DNA from: Methylibium sp965279545
Lineage (GTDB): Bacteria; Pseudomonadota; Gammaproteobacteria; Burkholderiales; Burkholderiaceae_C
Length of the DNA: 64,000 nucleotides
Reading direction: 5' to 3'
NCBI RefSeq assembly: GCF_965279545.1
Contig: NZ_OZ257250.1
Span: 744,001-808,000, forward strand
Shown here: positions 1 to 8,762 of the stretch, piece after piece
Layout of the letters: each line of letters begins with the position of its first letter
Position numbering within the stretch: position 1 is the stretch's first letter
Program-made: the position numbers and the translations under genes
The notes under the pieces: generated by a model
Told to the model about the DNA's origin: nothing
Seen by the model: the letters and a program-made list of their open reading frames with translations, nothing else
The model's database searches: none

Positions 1-2
1 TG

Positions 3-1901
3 ACGCTGGCCTGGGGGCTGCGTGCCGGGCCGGTGTCCTTCGTCGGCATCCTCGCGATCGTGTTCGCGATGGCGGTGCCGCCGGTGTCCGGCTGGGCGGC
101 GGTGTTCTCGCACACCGCGTGGACGGCGCTCGGCGCGGCGCTCTATGTTGCGTGGGCGATGTTCAGCTCGGTGATGCTGCAGCGCCGCTACCGTGCGCTG
201 GCGTTGGCCGGCGCGCTGGACGGGGTGTCGGCGCTGCTGCGTGCACGTGTCGCGTTGCTCGTGCCGCCACCGCCGCAGGTGCCGCACCGTCGCAAGGTCT
301 GGGGGCGCCGCGCGCCGGCACGCGGCAGCGATCCGGCCGCCGAGCGGCTGCGCGCCTGGATCCGCGACGAGACCGCGCTCAACGACCGCGTGCAGGCCGC
401 GCGCGACCTGATCTTCGAGCGGCCCGACCGCGATGCCGAGACGCGCCGCCTGGCCGGCCTGCTGATGCTCGCGATCGACCTGCGCGACACCCTGCTGGCC
501 AGCGAGCTCGATCTCGGCCTGCTCGGCGACGACGCACTCGCGACGTCGGTGCGCCAGCGGCTCGCCGCCAACCTGGAGGCGCAGGCCGGCGCGCTCGACG
601 AGATGCAGGGCGCACTGCGCTACGACGATTCGGTGGCGTCCACGCACGACAGCGACGACCGGCCCTTGCACGCCTGGGTGGCCGGGCTGGCGCTGCTGGC
701 CGGCGACCTGCGCGAGCGCCTGCTGCCCGCGCTGGCGGACCGCGCGCAGCACATGGTCGACGACCTGCGGCAGATGCGCGCGCTGATGCGCGGCGAACTG
801 ATGCCGCTGCGCCTGACGCGCGGGGAACTGAGCCTGTTCGTCTCGGTCGAGGGCTGGCCGCTTGCCGCGCTGAAGCCGCACACCAGCGGGCGCTCGCCGG
901 TGCTGCGCCACGCGGCGCGTTCGGCGGTGGCGCTCGGTGCCGCCTATTTCATCGGTGAAGCTCTGCCCTGGGCCTCGCACCCGCACTGGCTGGTGCTGAG
1001 CGTCGCGGTGGTGCTGCGCGGCAACCTCGAGCAAACGCTGGCGCGGCGCAATGCCCGGCTCGGCGGCACGGTGCTCGGCTGCCTGCTGGTGCTCGGGCTG
1101 GCGCAACTGCACTGGGGCGGTGTGGCCGCGGTGGTGTTCCTGGTGGCGGTCGGCACGGCGCATGCCTTCGTCAACGTGCGCTACCTCGTCACTGCCGTGG
1201 CGGCCACCGTGATGGCCTTGCTGCAGGCTCACCTGGCCGACCCCGCGGCGGGCTTTGCCGTGACCGAGCGGCTCGCCGACACGGCCCTCGGTGCCGTGCT
1301 GGCCTGGGCGTTCTGCTACGTGCTGCCGTCCTGGGAGCGCAGCAGCCTCGCGCGCGCACTCGACCGCTTGCTGAACAGCCTGAATGTCCTGGCCGGCGAG
1401 GTGCTGGCATGGCCCGAGCCCGGGCGCAGCCGCACGAAGCTGGGTCTGGCACGCCGCGAGGCCTACGAGTCGCTGGCGGCGCTGGCGGCGGTGGCCCAGC
1501 GCAGCAGCGTCGAGCCGGAACGGGTGCGCGTGCCGTTGCAGGCCATCACCGACGTGCTGACCTACGGACAGGAAATGCTCGGCCACCTGGCGGCGATGCG
1601 CCAGATGCTCACGCGCCGCGTCGACGAGCTCGACCGTGGGCCGGCCGAAGCGGTGCTGCGCCGCGCCGCCGACGCAGTGGGGCATTGCCTTGCACGGGCA
1701 TCGGCATCGGACAGTGGCGAACGCGCCATCGACACGCCGCCGGACGCCGGCCCGCTCGACCTGCCGAGCCGTTCCGCGCTGGTGGCGTTGCTGCCATGGT
1801 TCGAGCGGCGCTCGCAGATGACGGTGCGTGCCGCGCGCGGCGTGGCCGACGCGGTCCGGGTGCTGCGCGCGCACACCCGGGAACGCCGCGCCGCGGTCTG
1901 A
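3..1901 (+). CDS. FUSC-family inner-membrane protein, 5' end missing
   Basis: The frame is open to the window edge, and a GTG at 33 is not convincing as a start because coding-quality sequence continues upstream of it; the true start lies outside. The visible 630 or so residues resemble the YccS/FUSC family of membrane proteins, often linked to export of aromatic acids or to envelope stress. Hydrophobic stretches at the beginning and again around residues 300-430 (two membrane blocks) flank a long soluble, helix-rich segment, the usual FUSC plan. The family is normally about 700 residues, so roughly 80-100 N-terminal residues are missing. Substrate is unknown. It converges on acnB, with the acnB terminator between them. 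Confidence 0.8.
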   Translation, partial: TLAWGLRAGPVSFVGILAIVFAMAVPPVSGWAAVFSHTAWTALGAALYVAWAMFSSVMLQRRYRALALAGALDGVSALLRARVALLVPPPPQVPHRRKVWGRRAPARGSDPAAERLRAWIRDETALNDRVQAARDLIFERPDRDAETRRLAGLLMLAIDLRDTLLASELDLGLLGDDALATSVRQRLAANLEAQAGALDEMQGALRYDDSVASTHDSDDRPLHAWVAGLALLAGDLRERLLPALADRAQHMVDDLRQMRALMRGELMPLRLTRGELSLFVSVEGWPLAALKPHTSGRSPVLRHAARSAVALGAAYFIGEALPWASHPHWLVLSVAVVLRGNLEQTLARRNARLGGTVLGCLLVLGLAQLHWGGVAAVVFLVAVGTAHAFVNVRYLVTAVAATVMALLQAHLADPAAGFAVTERLADTALGAVLAWAFCYVLPSWERSSLARALDRLLNSLNVLAGEVLAWPEPGRSRTKLGLARREAYESLAALAAVAQRSSVEPERVRVPLQAITDVLTYGQEMLGHLAAMRQMLTRRVDELDRGPAEAVLRRAADAVGHCLARASASDSGERAIDTPPDAGPLDLPSRSALVALLPWFERRSQMTVRAARGVADAVRVLRAHTRERRAAV

Positions 1902-1960
1902 GTCGGCCGGGGCGGCGCGCCGGCCGCCGACACGACCGGGGCCGGACACCGCGCACGCCA

Positions 1961-1989
1961 ACAAAAACGGCCCGCGCGCGGCGGGCCGT
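1961..1989 (-). terminator. Intrinsic terminator of acnB
   Basis: A 9-bp perfect stem (ACGGCCCGC at 1967-1975 with GCGGGCCGT at 1981-1989) and a 5-nt loop, followed on the minus strand by TTTTTGT. It lies 24 bp beyond the acnB stop codon. Confidence 0.85.
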
Positions 1990-2012
1990 GAATCAGATGA
2001 AGCCGGGCGTGA

Positions 2013-4604
2013 TCAGACGGTGACTTCCTTCGCCACGCTCGCGTACTCGTCGATCTGGTCGAAGTTCATGTAGCGGTAGACCTTGTCGCCGTCCTGGTTG
2101 ATCACGCCCATGTCGGCGTGGTACTCCGCCACGCTCGGGATGCGGCCGAGCTTGGAGGCGATCGCGGCCAGCTCCGCCGAGGCCAGGTAGACGTTGGAGT
2201 TCTTGCCCAGCCGGTTCGGGAAGTTGCGGGTGCTGGTGGACACCACCGTGGCACCTTCCTTGACCTGGGCCTGGTTGCCCATGCACAGGCTGCAGCCGGG
2301 CATCTCCATGCGGGCGCCGGCCGCGCCGAAGGTGCCGTAGTGGCCTTCCTTGGTCAGCTCCTGGGCATCCATCTTGGTCGGCGGCGCGACCCACAGCTTG
2401 ACCGGGATGTCGCGCTTGCCTTCGAGCAGCTTGCTGGCGGCGCGGAAGTGGCCGATGTTGGTCATGCACGAGCCGATGAAGACCTCGTCGATCTTCGCGC
2501 CGGCCACCTCGCTCAGCAGGCGCGCGTCGTCCGGGTCGTTCGGGCAGCACAGCACCGGCTCCTTCAGGTCGGCCAGGTCGATCTCGATCACGGCGGCGTA
2601 CTCGGCGTCCTTGTCGGCTTGCAGCAATTGCGGATTCGCGAGCCAGGCCTCGACCGACTTGATGCGGCGCTCCAGCGTGCGCTTGTCGGCGTAGCCGTCG
2701 GCGATCATGTTCTTCATCAGCACGACGTTGCTGGTGAGGTATTCCTTGATCGGCGCCGGGTTCAGCTTGACGGTGCAGCCGGCGGCCGAACGCTCGGCCG
2801 AGGCGTCGCTCAGTTCGAAGGCCTGTTCCACCTTCAGGTCGGGCAGGCCTTCGATTTCGAGGATGCGGCCGGAGAACACGTTCTTCTTGCCGGCCTTGGC
2901 GACCGTCAGCAGGCCGGCCTTGATCGCGTACATCGGGATCGCATGCACCAGGTCGCGCAGCGTGATGCCGGGTTGCATCTGGCCCTTGAAGCGCACCAGC
3001 ACCGACTCGGGCATGTCCAGCGGCATCACGCCGGTGGCGGCGCCGAACGCCACCAGGCCCGAGCCTGCGGGGAAGGAGATGCCGATCGGGAAGCGGGTGT
3101 GCGAGTCGCCGCCGGTGCCCACGGTGTCGGGCAGCAACAGGCGGTTGAGCCAGCTGTGGATCACGCCGTCGCCCGGGCGCAGCGCCACGCCGCCGCGGTT
3201 GCTGATGAAGGCGGGTAGCTCGCGGTGGGTCTTCACGTCCACCGGCTTCGGGTAGGCGGCGGTGTGGCAGAAGCTCTGCATCACCAGGTCGGCGCTGAAG
3301 CCCAGGCAGGCCAGGTCCTTCAGCTCGTCGCGGGTCATCGGGCCGGTGGTGTCCTGCGAGCCCACGGTCGTCATCTTCGGCTCGCAGTAGGTGCCCGGGC
3401 GCACCCCCAGGCCCTCGGGCAGGCCGACGGCGCGGCCCACCATCTTCTGGGCCAGCGTGTAGCCGGCCTTCGACGCGGCCGGCGCCTTGGGCAGGCGGAA
3501 CAGCGCGGACGCCGGCAGCCCCAGGAACTCACGGGCCTTGCCCGTGAGCGAGCGGCCGATGATCAGGTTGATGCGGCCGCCGGCGCGCACCTCGTCGAAC
3601 AGCACCTCGTTCTTGAGCTTGAACTCGACGACGCTTTCGCCGTTCCTCAGGATCTTGCCGTCGTAGGGGAGGATGTCGACCACGTCGCCCATCTCGAGCT
3701 TGCTCACGTCGACCTCGATCGGCAGCGAGCCCGAGTCTTCCTGGGTGTTGAAGAAGATCGGCGCGATCTTGCCGCCCAGCGTGACGCCGCCGAAGCGCTT
3801 GTTCGGCACGAAGGGGATGTCCTGGCCGGTGGCCCAGATCACGCTGTTGGTCGCGCTCTTGCGCGACGAGCCGGTGCCGACCACGTCGCCGACGTAGGCG
3901 ACCAGATGGCCCTTCTTCTTCAGGTCGTCGATGAACTGCATCGGGCCGCGCTTGCCGTCTTCCTCGGGCTTGAACGCCGCGCCTTCGCGGGTGTTCTTCA
4001 GCATCGCCAGGTAGTGCAGCGGGATGTCCGGTCGGCTCCAGGCGTCGGGCGCCGGCGACAGGTCGTCGGTGTTGGTCTCGCCCGGCACCTTGAAGACGGT
4101 GACGGTGATCGACTTCGGCACTTCCGGGCGCGAGGTGAACCACTCGGCGTCGGCCCAGCTCTGGATCACTTCCTTCGCCTTGGCGTTGCCCGCCGTCGCC
4201 TTCTCGGCCACGTCGTGGAAGAAGTCGAACATCAGCAGCGTCTTCTTCAGCCCCTCGGCGGCGACTCCGGCCACCTCGGCATCGTCGAGCAGATCGATCA
4301 GCGGCTTGACGTTGTAGCCGCCGACCATCGTGCCCAGCAGTCCGGTGGCCTTGGCCTTGGAGATCAGGCCGACCGCGAAGTCGCCGTGCGCCACGGCGGC
4401 CAGGAACGAGGCCTTGACCTTGGCGGCGTCGTCCACGCCCGGGGGCACGCGGTGCGTCAGCAGGTCGAGCAGGAAGGCCTCTTCGCCGGCCGGCGGGCTC
4501 TTGATCAGCTCGATCAGCTCGGCCACCTGCTTGGCTTCGAGCGGCAGCGGTGGAATGCCGAGCGCGGCGCGTTCGGCGGCATGTTGGCGATAGGCTTGCA
4601 GCAT
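2013..4604 (-). CDS. acnB: Aconitate hydratase B (bifunctional aconitase / 2-methylisocitrate dehydratase)
   Basis: Interconverts citrate and isocitrate in the TCA cycle, and in many proteobacteria also handles 2-methylisocitrate. The 863 residues match the usual AcnB length (about 865). The [4Fe-4S] cysteines are visible: C713 in GSCMTN, and C771 and C774 in GCSLCMGN. The N-terminal HEAT-like helical domain typical of the B type is present (residues 1-160), which separates it from AcnA/IRP enzymes. The ATG at 4604 has GGAG seven bases upstream. A vapBC pair lies 66 bp upstream on the same strand, so read-through from that promoter is possible. Cytoplasmic. Confidence 0.97.
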   Translation of the reverse strand: MLQAYRQHAAERAALGIPPLPLEAKQVAELIELIKSPPAGEEAFLLDLLTHRVPPGVDDAAKVKASFLAAVAHGDFAVGLISKAKATGLLGTMVGGYNVKPLIDLLDDAEVAGVAAEGLKKTLLMFDFFHDVAEKATAGNAKAKEVIQSWADAEWFTSRPEVPKSITVTVFKVPGETNTDDLSPAPDAWSRPDIPLHYLAMLKNTREGAAFKPEEDGKRGPMQFIDDLKKKGHLVAYVGDVVGTGSSRKSATNSVIWATGQDIPFVPNKRFGGVTLGGKIAPIFFNTQEDSGSLPIEVDVSKLEMGDVVDILPYDGKILRNGESVVEFKLKNEVLFDEVRAGGRINLIIGRSLTGKAREFLGLPASALFRLPKAPAASKAGYTLAQKMVGRAVGLPEGLGVRPGTYCEPKMTTVGSQDTTGPMTRDELKDLACLGFSADLVMQSFCHTAAYPKPVDVKTHRELPAFISNRGGVALRPGDGVIHSWLNRLLLPDTVGTGGDSHTRFPIGISFPAGSGLVAFGAATGVMPLDMPESVLVRFKGQMQPGITLRDLVHAIPMYAIKAGLLTVAKAGKKNVFSGRILEIEGLPDLKVEQAFELSDASAERSAAGCTVKLNPAPIKEYLTSNVVLMKNMIADGYADKRTLERRIKSVEAWLANPQLLQADKDAEYAAVIEIDLADLKEPVLCCPNDPDDARLLSEVAGAKIDEVFIGSCMTNIGHFRAASKLLEGKRDIPVKLWVAPPTKMDAQELTKEGHYGTFGAAGARMEMPGCSLCMGNQAQVKEGATVVSTSTRNFPNRLGKNSNVYLASAELAAIASKLGRIPSVAEYHADMGVINQDGDKVYRYMNFDQIDEYASVAKEVTV

Positions 4605-4670
4605 GAGGGGACTCCGGAGGACTGGGGGAGGAGGGGCAGGGACGGGAAAGAGGCGGGCAGCGGGGTCAGG

Positions 4671-5075
4671 TCATGCGGCGCGCGGCACGATGACCTTGAG
4701 GCCCTTGAAGTAGAGGCGGAAGAACTCGGCGTCGCGGGTGATCAGGCCGTTGCACTGAAGCAAGGCGTGGGCCCCGACGATGAAATCGGGCACGTTGCGC
4801 TGGCGGGTGCCGCCGCGCGAGCGGTAGCGGCGCTGCATCTCGCCGGCGCGCACCGCGGATTTCTGTTCGACGGCGCTGTAGGCGATGCCGATGTCTTCGA
4901 GCACCTGCACGGCGCGGTCACCTTCGTGGAGCGAGCTGCAGACCTCGGCCACGACCACGTCGCAGACGACCACCGGGCCGTGCGACAGCGCGTCGCGCAG
5001 GGCGGCTTCGGCCGTGTCGGCCTCGGGGCTCTCGCTGAGCAGCTCGATCAGGACGGAGGAATCGATCGCGATCAT
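4671..5075 (-). CDS. vapC: PIN-domain toxin, VapC type
   Basis: A 134-residue PIN-domain ribonuclease, the likely toxin of a type II toxin-antitoxin pair. The acidic metal-binding residues expected of the fold are D5 (in MIAID), E44 (VAEV), D96 (VPDF) and D114 (TRDA). The upstream neighbour is an AbrB-fold antitoxin that ends 13 bp before this start, the normal antitoxin-first order. VapC toxins usually cut tRNA or rRNA; the target here cannot be predicted. All four acidic positions are intact, so it is probably active. Confidence 0.88.
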   Translation of the reverse strand: MIAIDSSVLIELLSESPEADTAEAALRDALSHGPVVVCDVVVAEVCSSLHEGDRAVQVLEDIGIAYSAVEQKSAVRAGEMQRRYRSRGGTRQRNVPDFIVGAHALLQCNGLITRDAEFFRLYFKGLKVIVPRAA

Positions 5076-5088
5076 CGGGCGGCGCTGT

Positions 5089-5334
5089 TCAGCGGTCGAC
5101 CGGGTCGCCGGGGGCGCGGCCGCGCACCGCGCGCAGGGCCTCGTCGACCGAGGCGAAACCGTCGAGCTTGAACTTGCCGCGGGCGCGCGAAATGGCGTCG
5201 TCGACGTTCTTGCGCAGGATGATGCGCCCGCCGTCGAGTTCGACCTTCAGCTGCGTGCCCTTGACCAGCCCGAGGGCGTCACGCACGGCCTTGGGCAGCG
5301 TGATCTGCCCGCGCTCTGCAACGGTGGCTTCCAT
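5089..5334 (-). CDS. vapB: AbrB/MazE-fold antitoxin, VapB type
   Basis: An 81-residue antitoxin. The N-terminal swapped-hairpin AbrB domain is clear (VAERGQITLPKAVRDALGL), with a charged C-terminal tail (residues 45-81) expected to wrap around VapC. I chose the ATG at 5334 over the ATG at 5370 because GGAG sits five bases before it and because the upstream ATG overlaps the operator and predicted transcription start. It probably represses its own promoter through the inverted repeat at 5361-5385. Confidence 0.87.
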   Translation of the reverse strand: MEATVAERGQITLPKAVRDALGLVKGTQLKVELDGGRIILRKNVDDAISRARGKFKLDGFASVDEALRAVRGRAPGDPVDR

Positions 5335-5360
5335 GCGGGCTCCGGTGAATCTGCGTCGGT

Positions 5361-5401
5361 CGGTATGCATGAAGTATACATACCGAAGACTGCGTATTCA
5401 A
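5361..5401 (-). promoter_or_regulatory. vapBC promoter with overlapping inverted-repeat operator
   Basis: Reading the minus strand: TTGAAT (5401-5396), a 17-bp spacer, then TATACT (5378-5373), an almost ideal sigma-70 promoter. The inverted repeat CGGTATG (5361-5367) / CATACCG (5379-5385) brackets the -10 box and contains the palindrome GTATAC. This is the expected place for autorepression by VapB or the VapBC complex. Confidence 0.78.
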
Positions 5402-5428
5402 CGGCTCGGTCCGTCGGAGCCTCTTGCG

Positions 5429-5491
5429 GCAGCCCCGGTGCATCGGGGCTGCGGGTGGAGTGCGGCGTCGCCCCGAAAGGTCGACGCCGCA
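5429..5491 (-). other. Two tandem hairpins after the secreted-protein gene
   Basis: Two perfect stems: GCAGCCCCG / CGGGGCTGC (5429-5437 with 5444-5452) and TGCGGCGTCG / CGACGCCGCA (5461-5470 with 5482-5491). They lie just past the stop at 5504 of the minus-strand gene. Neither has a T-run, so they may stabilise the 3' end or be a repeat rather than a true terminator. Confidence 0.5.
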
Positions 5492-5503
5492 GCATCGGGT
5501 GGG

Positions 5504-6034
5504 TCAGCGCGCTGCGGCGGTGACGGCGGCCACGGCCGCACGCTGTTCCGCGAGGGTGCAGCCGTCGACCATGCGCTGGCCGATCTTCTGGTTCATCATC
5601 ATCGACTTGACCGGGATCTGCAGCCACACGATGCCGCTGCGCTTGTCCTCGAGCCGCACGGCACCGGTGGTCGTTTCCTGCGGCGTCATCGTGTACGCCA
5701 CCTTGTTGAACGCCACGGTGAAGTGGCCGGGCTTGTCCTGCACCGGGGTCACGCTGACGGTCTGGTTGAACTCGCACTGCGCGGTGCCGGTCAGCACGCG
5801 GTTGGAGATCGTCAACTGGTTGTCGCTGATGGTCTCGGTCACCTCGGTGGCCAGCGCCAGGCCCTTGGCTTCGGACTTCAATTCCTTGCGCGATTGCGAA
5901 GCCGGCTTCTTGGCGGGCGTCGACTTGGTCGCGGCCGGCGCGGCAGCGGTCTGCGTCTGCGCCAGCGCGATGCTCCCGGTGGTGAGCAGGCCGGCAAACA
6001 ACAGGGGCAGGGCCAGGGGGGTGATGCGGCTCAT
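5504..6034 (-). CDS. Secreted hypothetical protein with signal peptide
   Basis: A 176-residue protein of unknown function. Residues 1-26 form a typical signal peptide (RITPLALPLLFAGLL, cleavage near ALAQ), followed by an Ala/Pro/Lys-rich stretch and then a compact domain of about 120 residues with two cysteines (in QCEF and DGCT) that could form a disulfide in the periplasm. I do not recognise the domain. The ATG at 6034 is preferred over a TTG four codons upstream because GGAG lies six bases before it. No obvious partner gene adjoins it. Confidence 0.75.
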   Translation of the reverse strand: MSRITPLALPLLFAGLLTTGSIALAQTQTAAAPAATKSTPAKKPASQSRKELKSEAKGLALATEVTETISDNQLTISNRVLTGTAQCEFNQTVSVTPVQDKPGHFTVAFNKVAYTMTPQETTTGAVRLEDKRSGIVWLQIPVKSMMMNQKIGQRMVDGCTLAEQRAAVAAVTAAAR

Positions 6035-6435
6035 CGAAGTCTCCAAGCGGGTATGAAAGTATCGATTGTCGGACCCGGGGCGGTCAGCTTCGTTGCAAGT
6101 TGCATCACTGCCGTGTCAGGCCGGCTGCGTCGATGCCGCGCATCCGGCGCCGCTGCCGGCGCCTCGCGGCTCGCCCGGCTGGGCTGCGGGCCGCCGAAGC
6201 AGCGGCAGGGGAGCGCCGCCGCTCGTGTGCGACATCACGAAGCCGAGGGTCGCCGATGTGTTCGATCCGGCGAAGCTGTGCTAAGTCTGGCGACGCGATC
6301 CGGGTCGCGCAGTGGGCGGCGGCCCGCCGCGTCGATAGGCGTCGCGATGGCAGCAATGTTCGACTGGTTGCAGGCTGTTGGTCCGTCGCGACAAATGCTG
6401 CTCGCCAGGCGCCGGATCAGCGGTCGGCCGTGCAC
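6035..6435. other. Gene-free stretch
   Basis: About 400 bp between the start of the secreted-protein gene and the end of the ferredoxin gene. Several open frames exist, but they are Arg/Ala-rich with no recognisable motif, start site or signal. It should hold the promoter of the secreted protein and the 3' end of the ferredoxin/DUF938 transcript; I see no clear box for either. Confidence 0.5.
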
Positions 6436-6759
6436 TCACGCCGCCGCCGTGCCGCCGACCACCAGCCGCGTGGCGCCGGGCTGCTCGATGACGAGATCGG
6501 ACGCCGCGTGTGCCACGCAGGGCAGGATGTTTTTCGCCGCCTTTTCTTCCGCACTGAGGCCCGGCCATTCGATGCGGTACGCGACATCGCCGCTGCGAGA
6601 CTCGCACAGGCAGGTGCGGCAGGTGCCGTTGCGGCAGGAACTGGGCAGCCTGATCCCGGCTCGCTGCGCGGCGATCAGCACGGGCAGCGAAGCCGGGGCC
6701 TCGAACTCCCAGCCCGCCGGCTCGACGCGCACCGTGAAGACCGCGTCGTCGCCGCTCAT
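6436..6759 (-). CDS. 2Fe-2S plant-type ferredoxin
   Basis: A 107-residue single-domain [2Fe-2S] ferredoxin. The cluster cysteines follow the plant-type spacing C42-x4-C47-x2-C50 (in SCRNGTCRTC), with the fourth at C81 (ILPC). It is probably a soluble electron carrier for an oxygenase or reductase encoded elsewhere; no such partner lies nearby. Its ATG overlaps the stop of the upstream DUF938 gene by four bases, so the two are translationally coupled. Confidence 0.88.
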   Translation of the reverse strand: MSGDDAVFTVRVEPAGWEFEAPASLPVLIAAQRAGIRLPSSCRNGTCRTCLCESRSGDVAYRIEWPGLSAEEKAAKNILPCVAHAASDLVIEQPGATRLVVGGTAAA

Positions 6760-7397
6760 GGCGGTACGCCGGCGGCGGCCGTGTTGCACCGCTCGAACAG
6801 CAGCACGAGGTTGTTGGCCGGCATGGACACCCGCTCGCGCAGGCGCAGGCCTGCGGCATCTGCCGCGGCGGCCACGTCCTCCAGCCGACGCAGGCCCCAG
6901 GCCGGGTCGCGCCGGCGCAGGTCGGCATCGAACGCGAGGTTGGAGGGGGCCGTGCGTTCGCCGTCGACCAGGTAGGGCCCGTAGGTGATCAGCAGGCCCT
7001 GCGGCGACAGATGCCGCGCGGCACCGCGCATCAGGCCGAGGCAGGCCGCCCAGGGAGCGATGTGCAGCAGGTTGGCGCAGTAGAGGGCATCGACCGGCCG
7101 CGGCGCGCCCGGCCAGTCGGCCGCGGTCACGTCCAGGCGCAAGGGCGCGCGCAGCCCGGGCGGGCAAGCGTCGCTCGCGTACGCGCTGATCGAGGCCAGG
7201 GACGCGTCGTCCGCATCGGTCGGCTGCCAGGTCCAGCCAGGCAGGCCGGCCGCGAAGTGCACCGCGTGCTGGCCGGTGCCGCTGGCGATCTCCAGCGCCA
7301 CGCCCTGCGCCGGCAGAGTGCGCAGCAGCAGTTCGAGGATGTGCTGCTTGTTGCGGTCAGCGGCGGGGCTGTGCTGGCGGAGGTCGTCTTGGGGCAT
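6756..7397 (-). CDS. DUF938-family SAM-dependent methyltransferase-like protein
   Basis: A 213-residue protein of the DUF938 family, which has a class I methyltransferase fold. The SAM-binding loop is visible near residue 35 (EIASGTGQHAVHFA), followed by an acidic strand (TDADD) and a central LDVTAADW segment. The substrate is unknown for the family. The start MPQDDLRQHSPAADRNK agrees with other members, which begin just before the conserved AADRN segment; a longer frame upstream is low-quality sequence. It overlaps the ferredoxin start by ATGA. Confidence 0.85.
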   Translation of the reverse strand: MPQDDLRQHSPAADRNKQHILELLLRTLPAQGVALEIASGTGQHAVHFAAGLPGWTWQPTDADDASLASISAYASDACPPGLRAPLRLDVTAADWPGAPRPVDALYCANLLHIAPWAACLGLMRGAARHLSPQGLLITYGPYLVDGERTAPSNLAFDADLRRRDPAWGLRRLEDVAAAADAAGLRLRERVSMPANNLVLLFERCNTAAAGVPP

Positions 7398-7613
7398 GCT
7401 GCCGACGGTGGGTGGTGTTGCGGGCCGTGGCGCGGCCGGCGCCATCGATGTGGCGACTCTAGCCGGACTGTCGCGAAAGGGCGGCCGGCCCGGCATCTGG
7501 CCCGTCATTGGAGAATGCGGCGGCGAGTCGCAGCGCGTCGCCATGAAACGGCAGCGCTTGCGTATGGGGCCGGCGCAGGCCTCCGCAACCCCTAGCCCTC
7601 ACAGGACATCCGC

Positions 7614-8585
7614 ATGGCCGCTTCCAGCTTGCTCGCCCTGATCGACGACATCGCGAGCGTGCTCGACGACGTGGCGCTGCTCACGAAGCTCGCCACCAAG
7701 AAGACCGCCGGCGTGCTCGGCGACGACCTGGCACTCAATGCGCAGCAGGTGACCGGTGTCGCGGCCGACCGCGAGTTGCCGGTCGTGTGGGCCGTGGCCA
7801 AGGGCTCGTTGAAGAACAAGGCGATCCTGGTGCCTCTGGCCTTGGCCATCAGTGCCGTCGTGCCCTGGGCCGTGACGCCGCTGCTGATGGTGGGCGGCGC
7901 CTTCCTCTGCTACGAAGGCTTCGAGAAGCTGGCGCACAAGTTCCTCCACTCGAAGGCGCAAGTCGACGCCCATCACGCCGAGCTGGCGAAGGCGGTGGCC
8001 GATCCGGCGGTGGATCTGGTGGCCTTCGAGAAGGACAAGGTCCGGGGGGCGGTGCGCACCGATTTCATCCTGTCGGCCGAGATCATCGCGATCACGTTGG
8101 GCACCGTGGCCGAGGCACCGTTCGTCACCCAGGTGTCGGTGCTGGTGGGCATCGCTGTGCTGATGACGGTGGGCGTCTATGGCTTCGTCGCGGGCATCGT
8201 CAAGCTCGACGACGGTGGCCTCTACCTGTGCCGCCAGACGGGCAGCGGTGCCTGGGCCCGCCTGCAGCGCAGCCTGGGGGCCGGCGTCCTGACGGCGGCG
8301 CCGTGGCTGATGAAGGGGCTGTCGATCGCCGGCACCGCGGCGATGTTCCTGGTCGGCGGCGGCATCCTGACGCATGGCCTCCCATCGCTGCACCCTGTCA
8401 TCGAGGGTCTGGCCGCGCGGGTCGCGATGCTGCCCGGGATAGGCGGCGCCTTGCAGTCGGTCGTGCCGGCCTTGCTGAGCGGCTTGGCCGGCGTCGTGGC
8501 CGGGGCGCTGGTGCTGGCCGGCGTTAGCCTGGTGCGGCGCATCGCCGGCAGCGCGAAGGGCGGGGCGACGAAGCCGTCCGGTTAA
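7614..8585 (+). CDS. DUF808 / YedI-family inner-membrane protein
   Basis: A 323-residue membrane protein matching the DUF808 (YedI) family, of unknown function. The family hallmark N-terminus is clear (LLALIDDIASVLDDVALL), followed by a segment rich in basic and small residues and then at least five hydrophobic helices (roughly residues 70-105, 145-190, 225-260 and 275-310). It stands alone between the divergent DUF938 gene and the convergent H-NS-like gene. Full length for the family. Confidence 0.88.
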   Translation: MAASSLLALIDDIASVLDDVALLTKLATKKTAGVLGDDLALNAQQVTGVAADRELPVVWAVAKGSLKNKAILVPLALAISAVVPWAVTPLLMVGGAFLCYEGFEKLAHKFLHSKAQVDAHHAELAKAVADPAVDLVAFEKDKVRGAVRTDFILSAEIIAITLGTVAEAPFVTQVSVLVGIAVLMTVGVYGFVAGIVKLDDGGLYLCRQTGSGAWARLQRSLGAGVLTAAPWLMKGLSIAGTAAMFLVGGGILTHGLPSLHPVIEGLAARVAMLPGIGGALQSVVPALLSGLAGVVAGALVLAGVSLVRRIAGSAKGGATKPSG

Positions 8586-8696
8586 TCGGTAGCGGATTCG
8601 TCCGGCATACGGCCTGGAGGGAATGTGCCGCGTTTGCCGACGCCCTCCGTTCCACGCCGGATACCCGGCCGCGGGCAAATGGGAATCCCGGGCATG

Positions 8697-8719
8697 CAAA
8701 AGCCGCCCGCAGGCGGCTT
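8697..8719 (-). terminator. Intrinsic terminator of the H-NS-like gene
   Basis: Stem AAGCCGCC (8700-8707) with GGCGGCTT (8712-8719), 4-nt loop, followed on the minus strand by TTGC so that the T-run is TTTT counting the stem end. It lies about 45 bp beyond the stop at 8763. Confidence 0.7.
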
Positions 8720-8762
8720 GCTGGAGCAGCACGCACCGGGCGGGCCGGCACGTGAGCGCTGG

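Noticed and set aside
3225..5171. A 648-codon plus-strand frame opposite acnB and vapC
   Set aside because: Composition (runs of His, Arg, Gln, Val) is that of an antisense shadow; acnB on the other strand is unambiguous.
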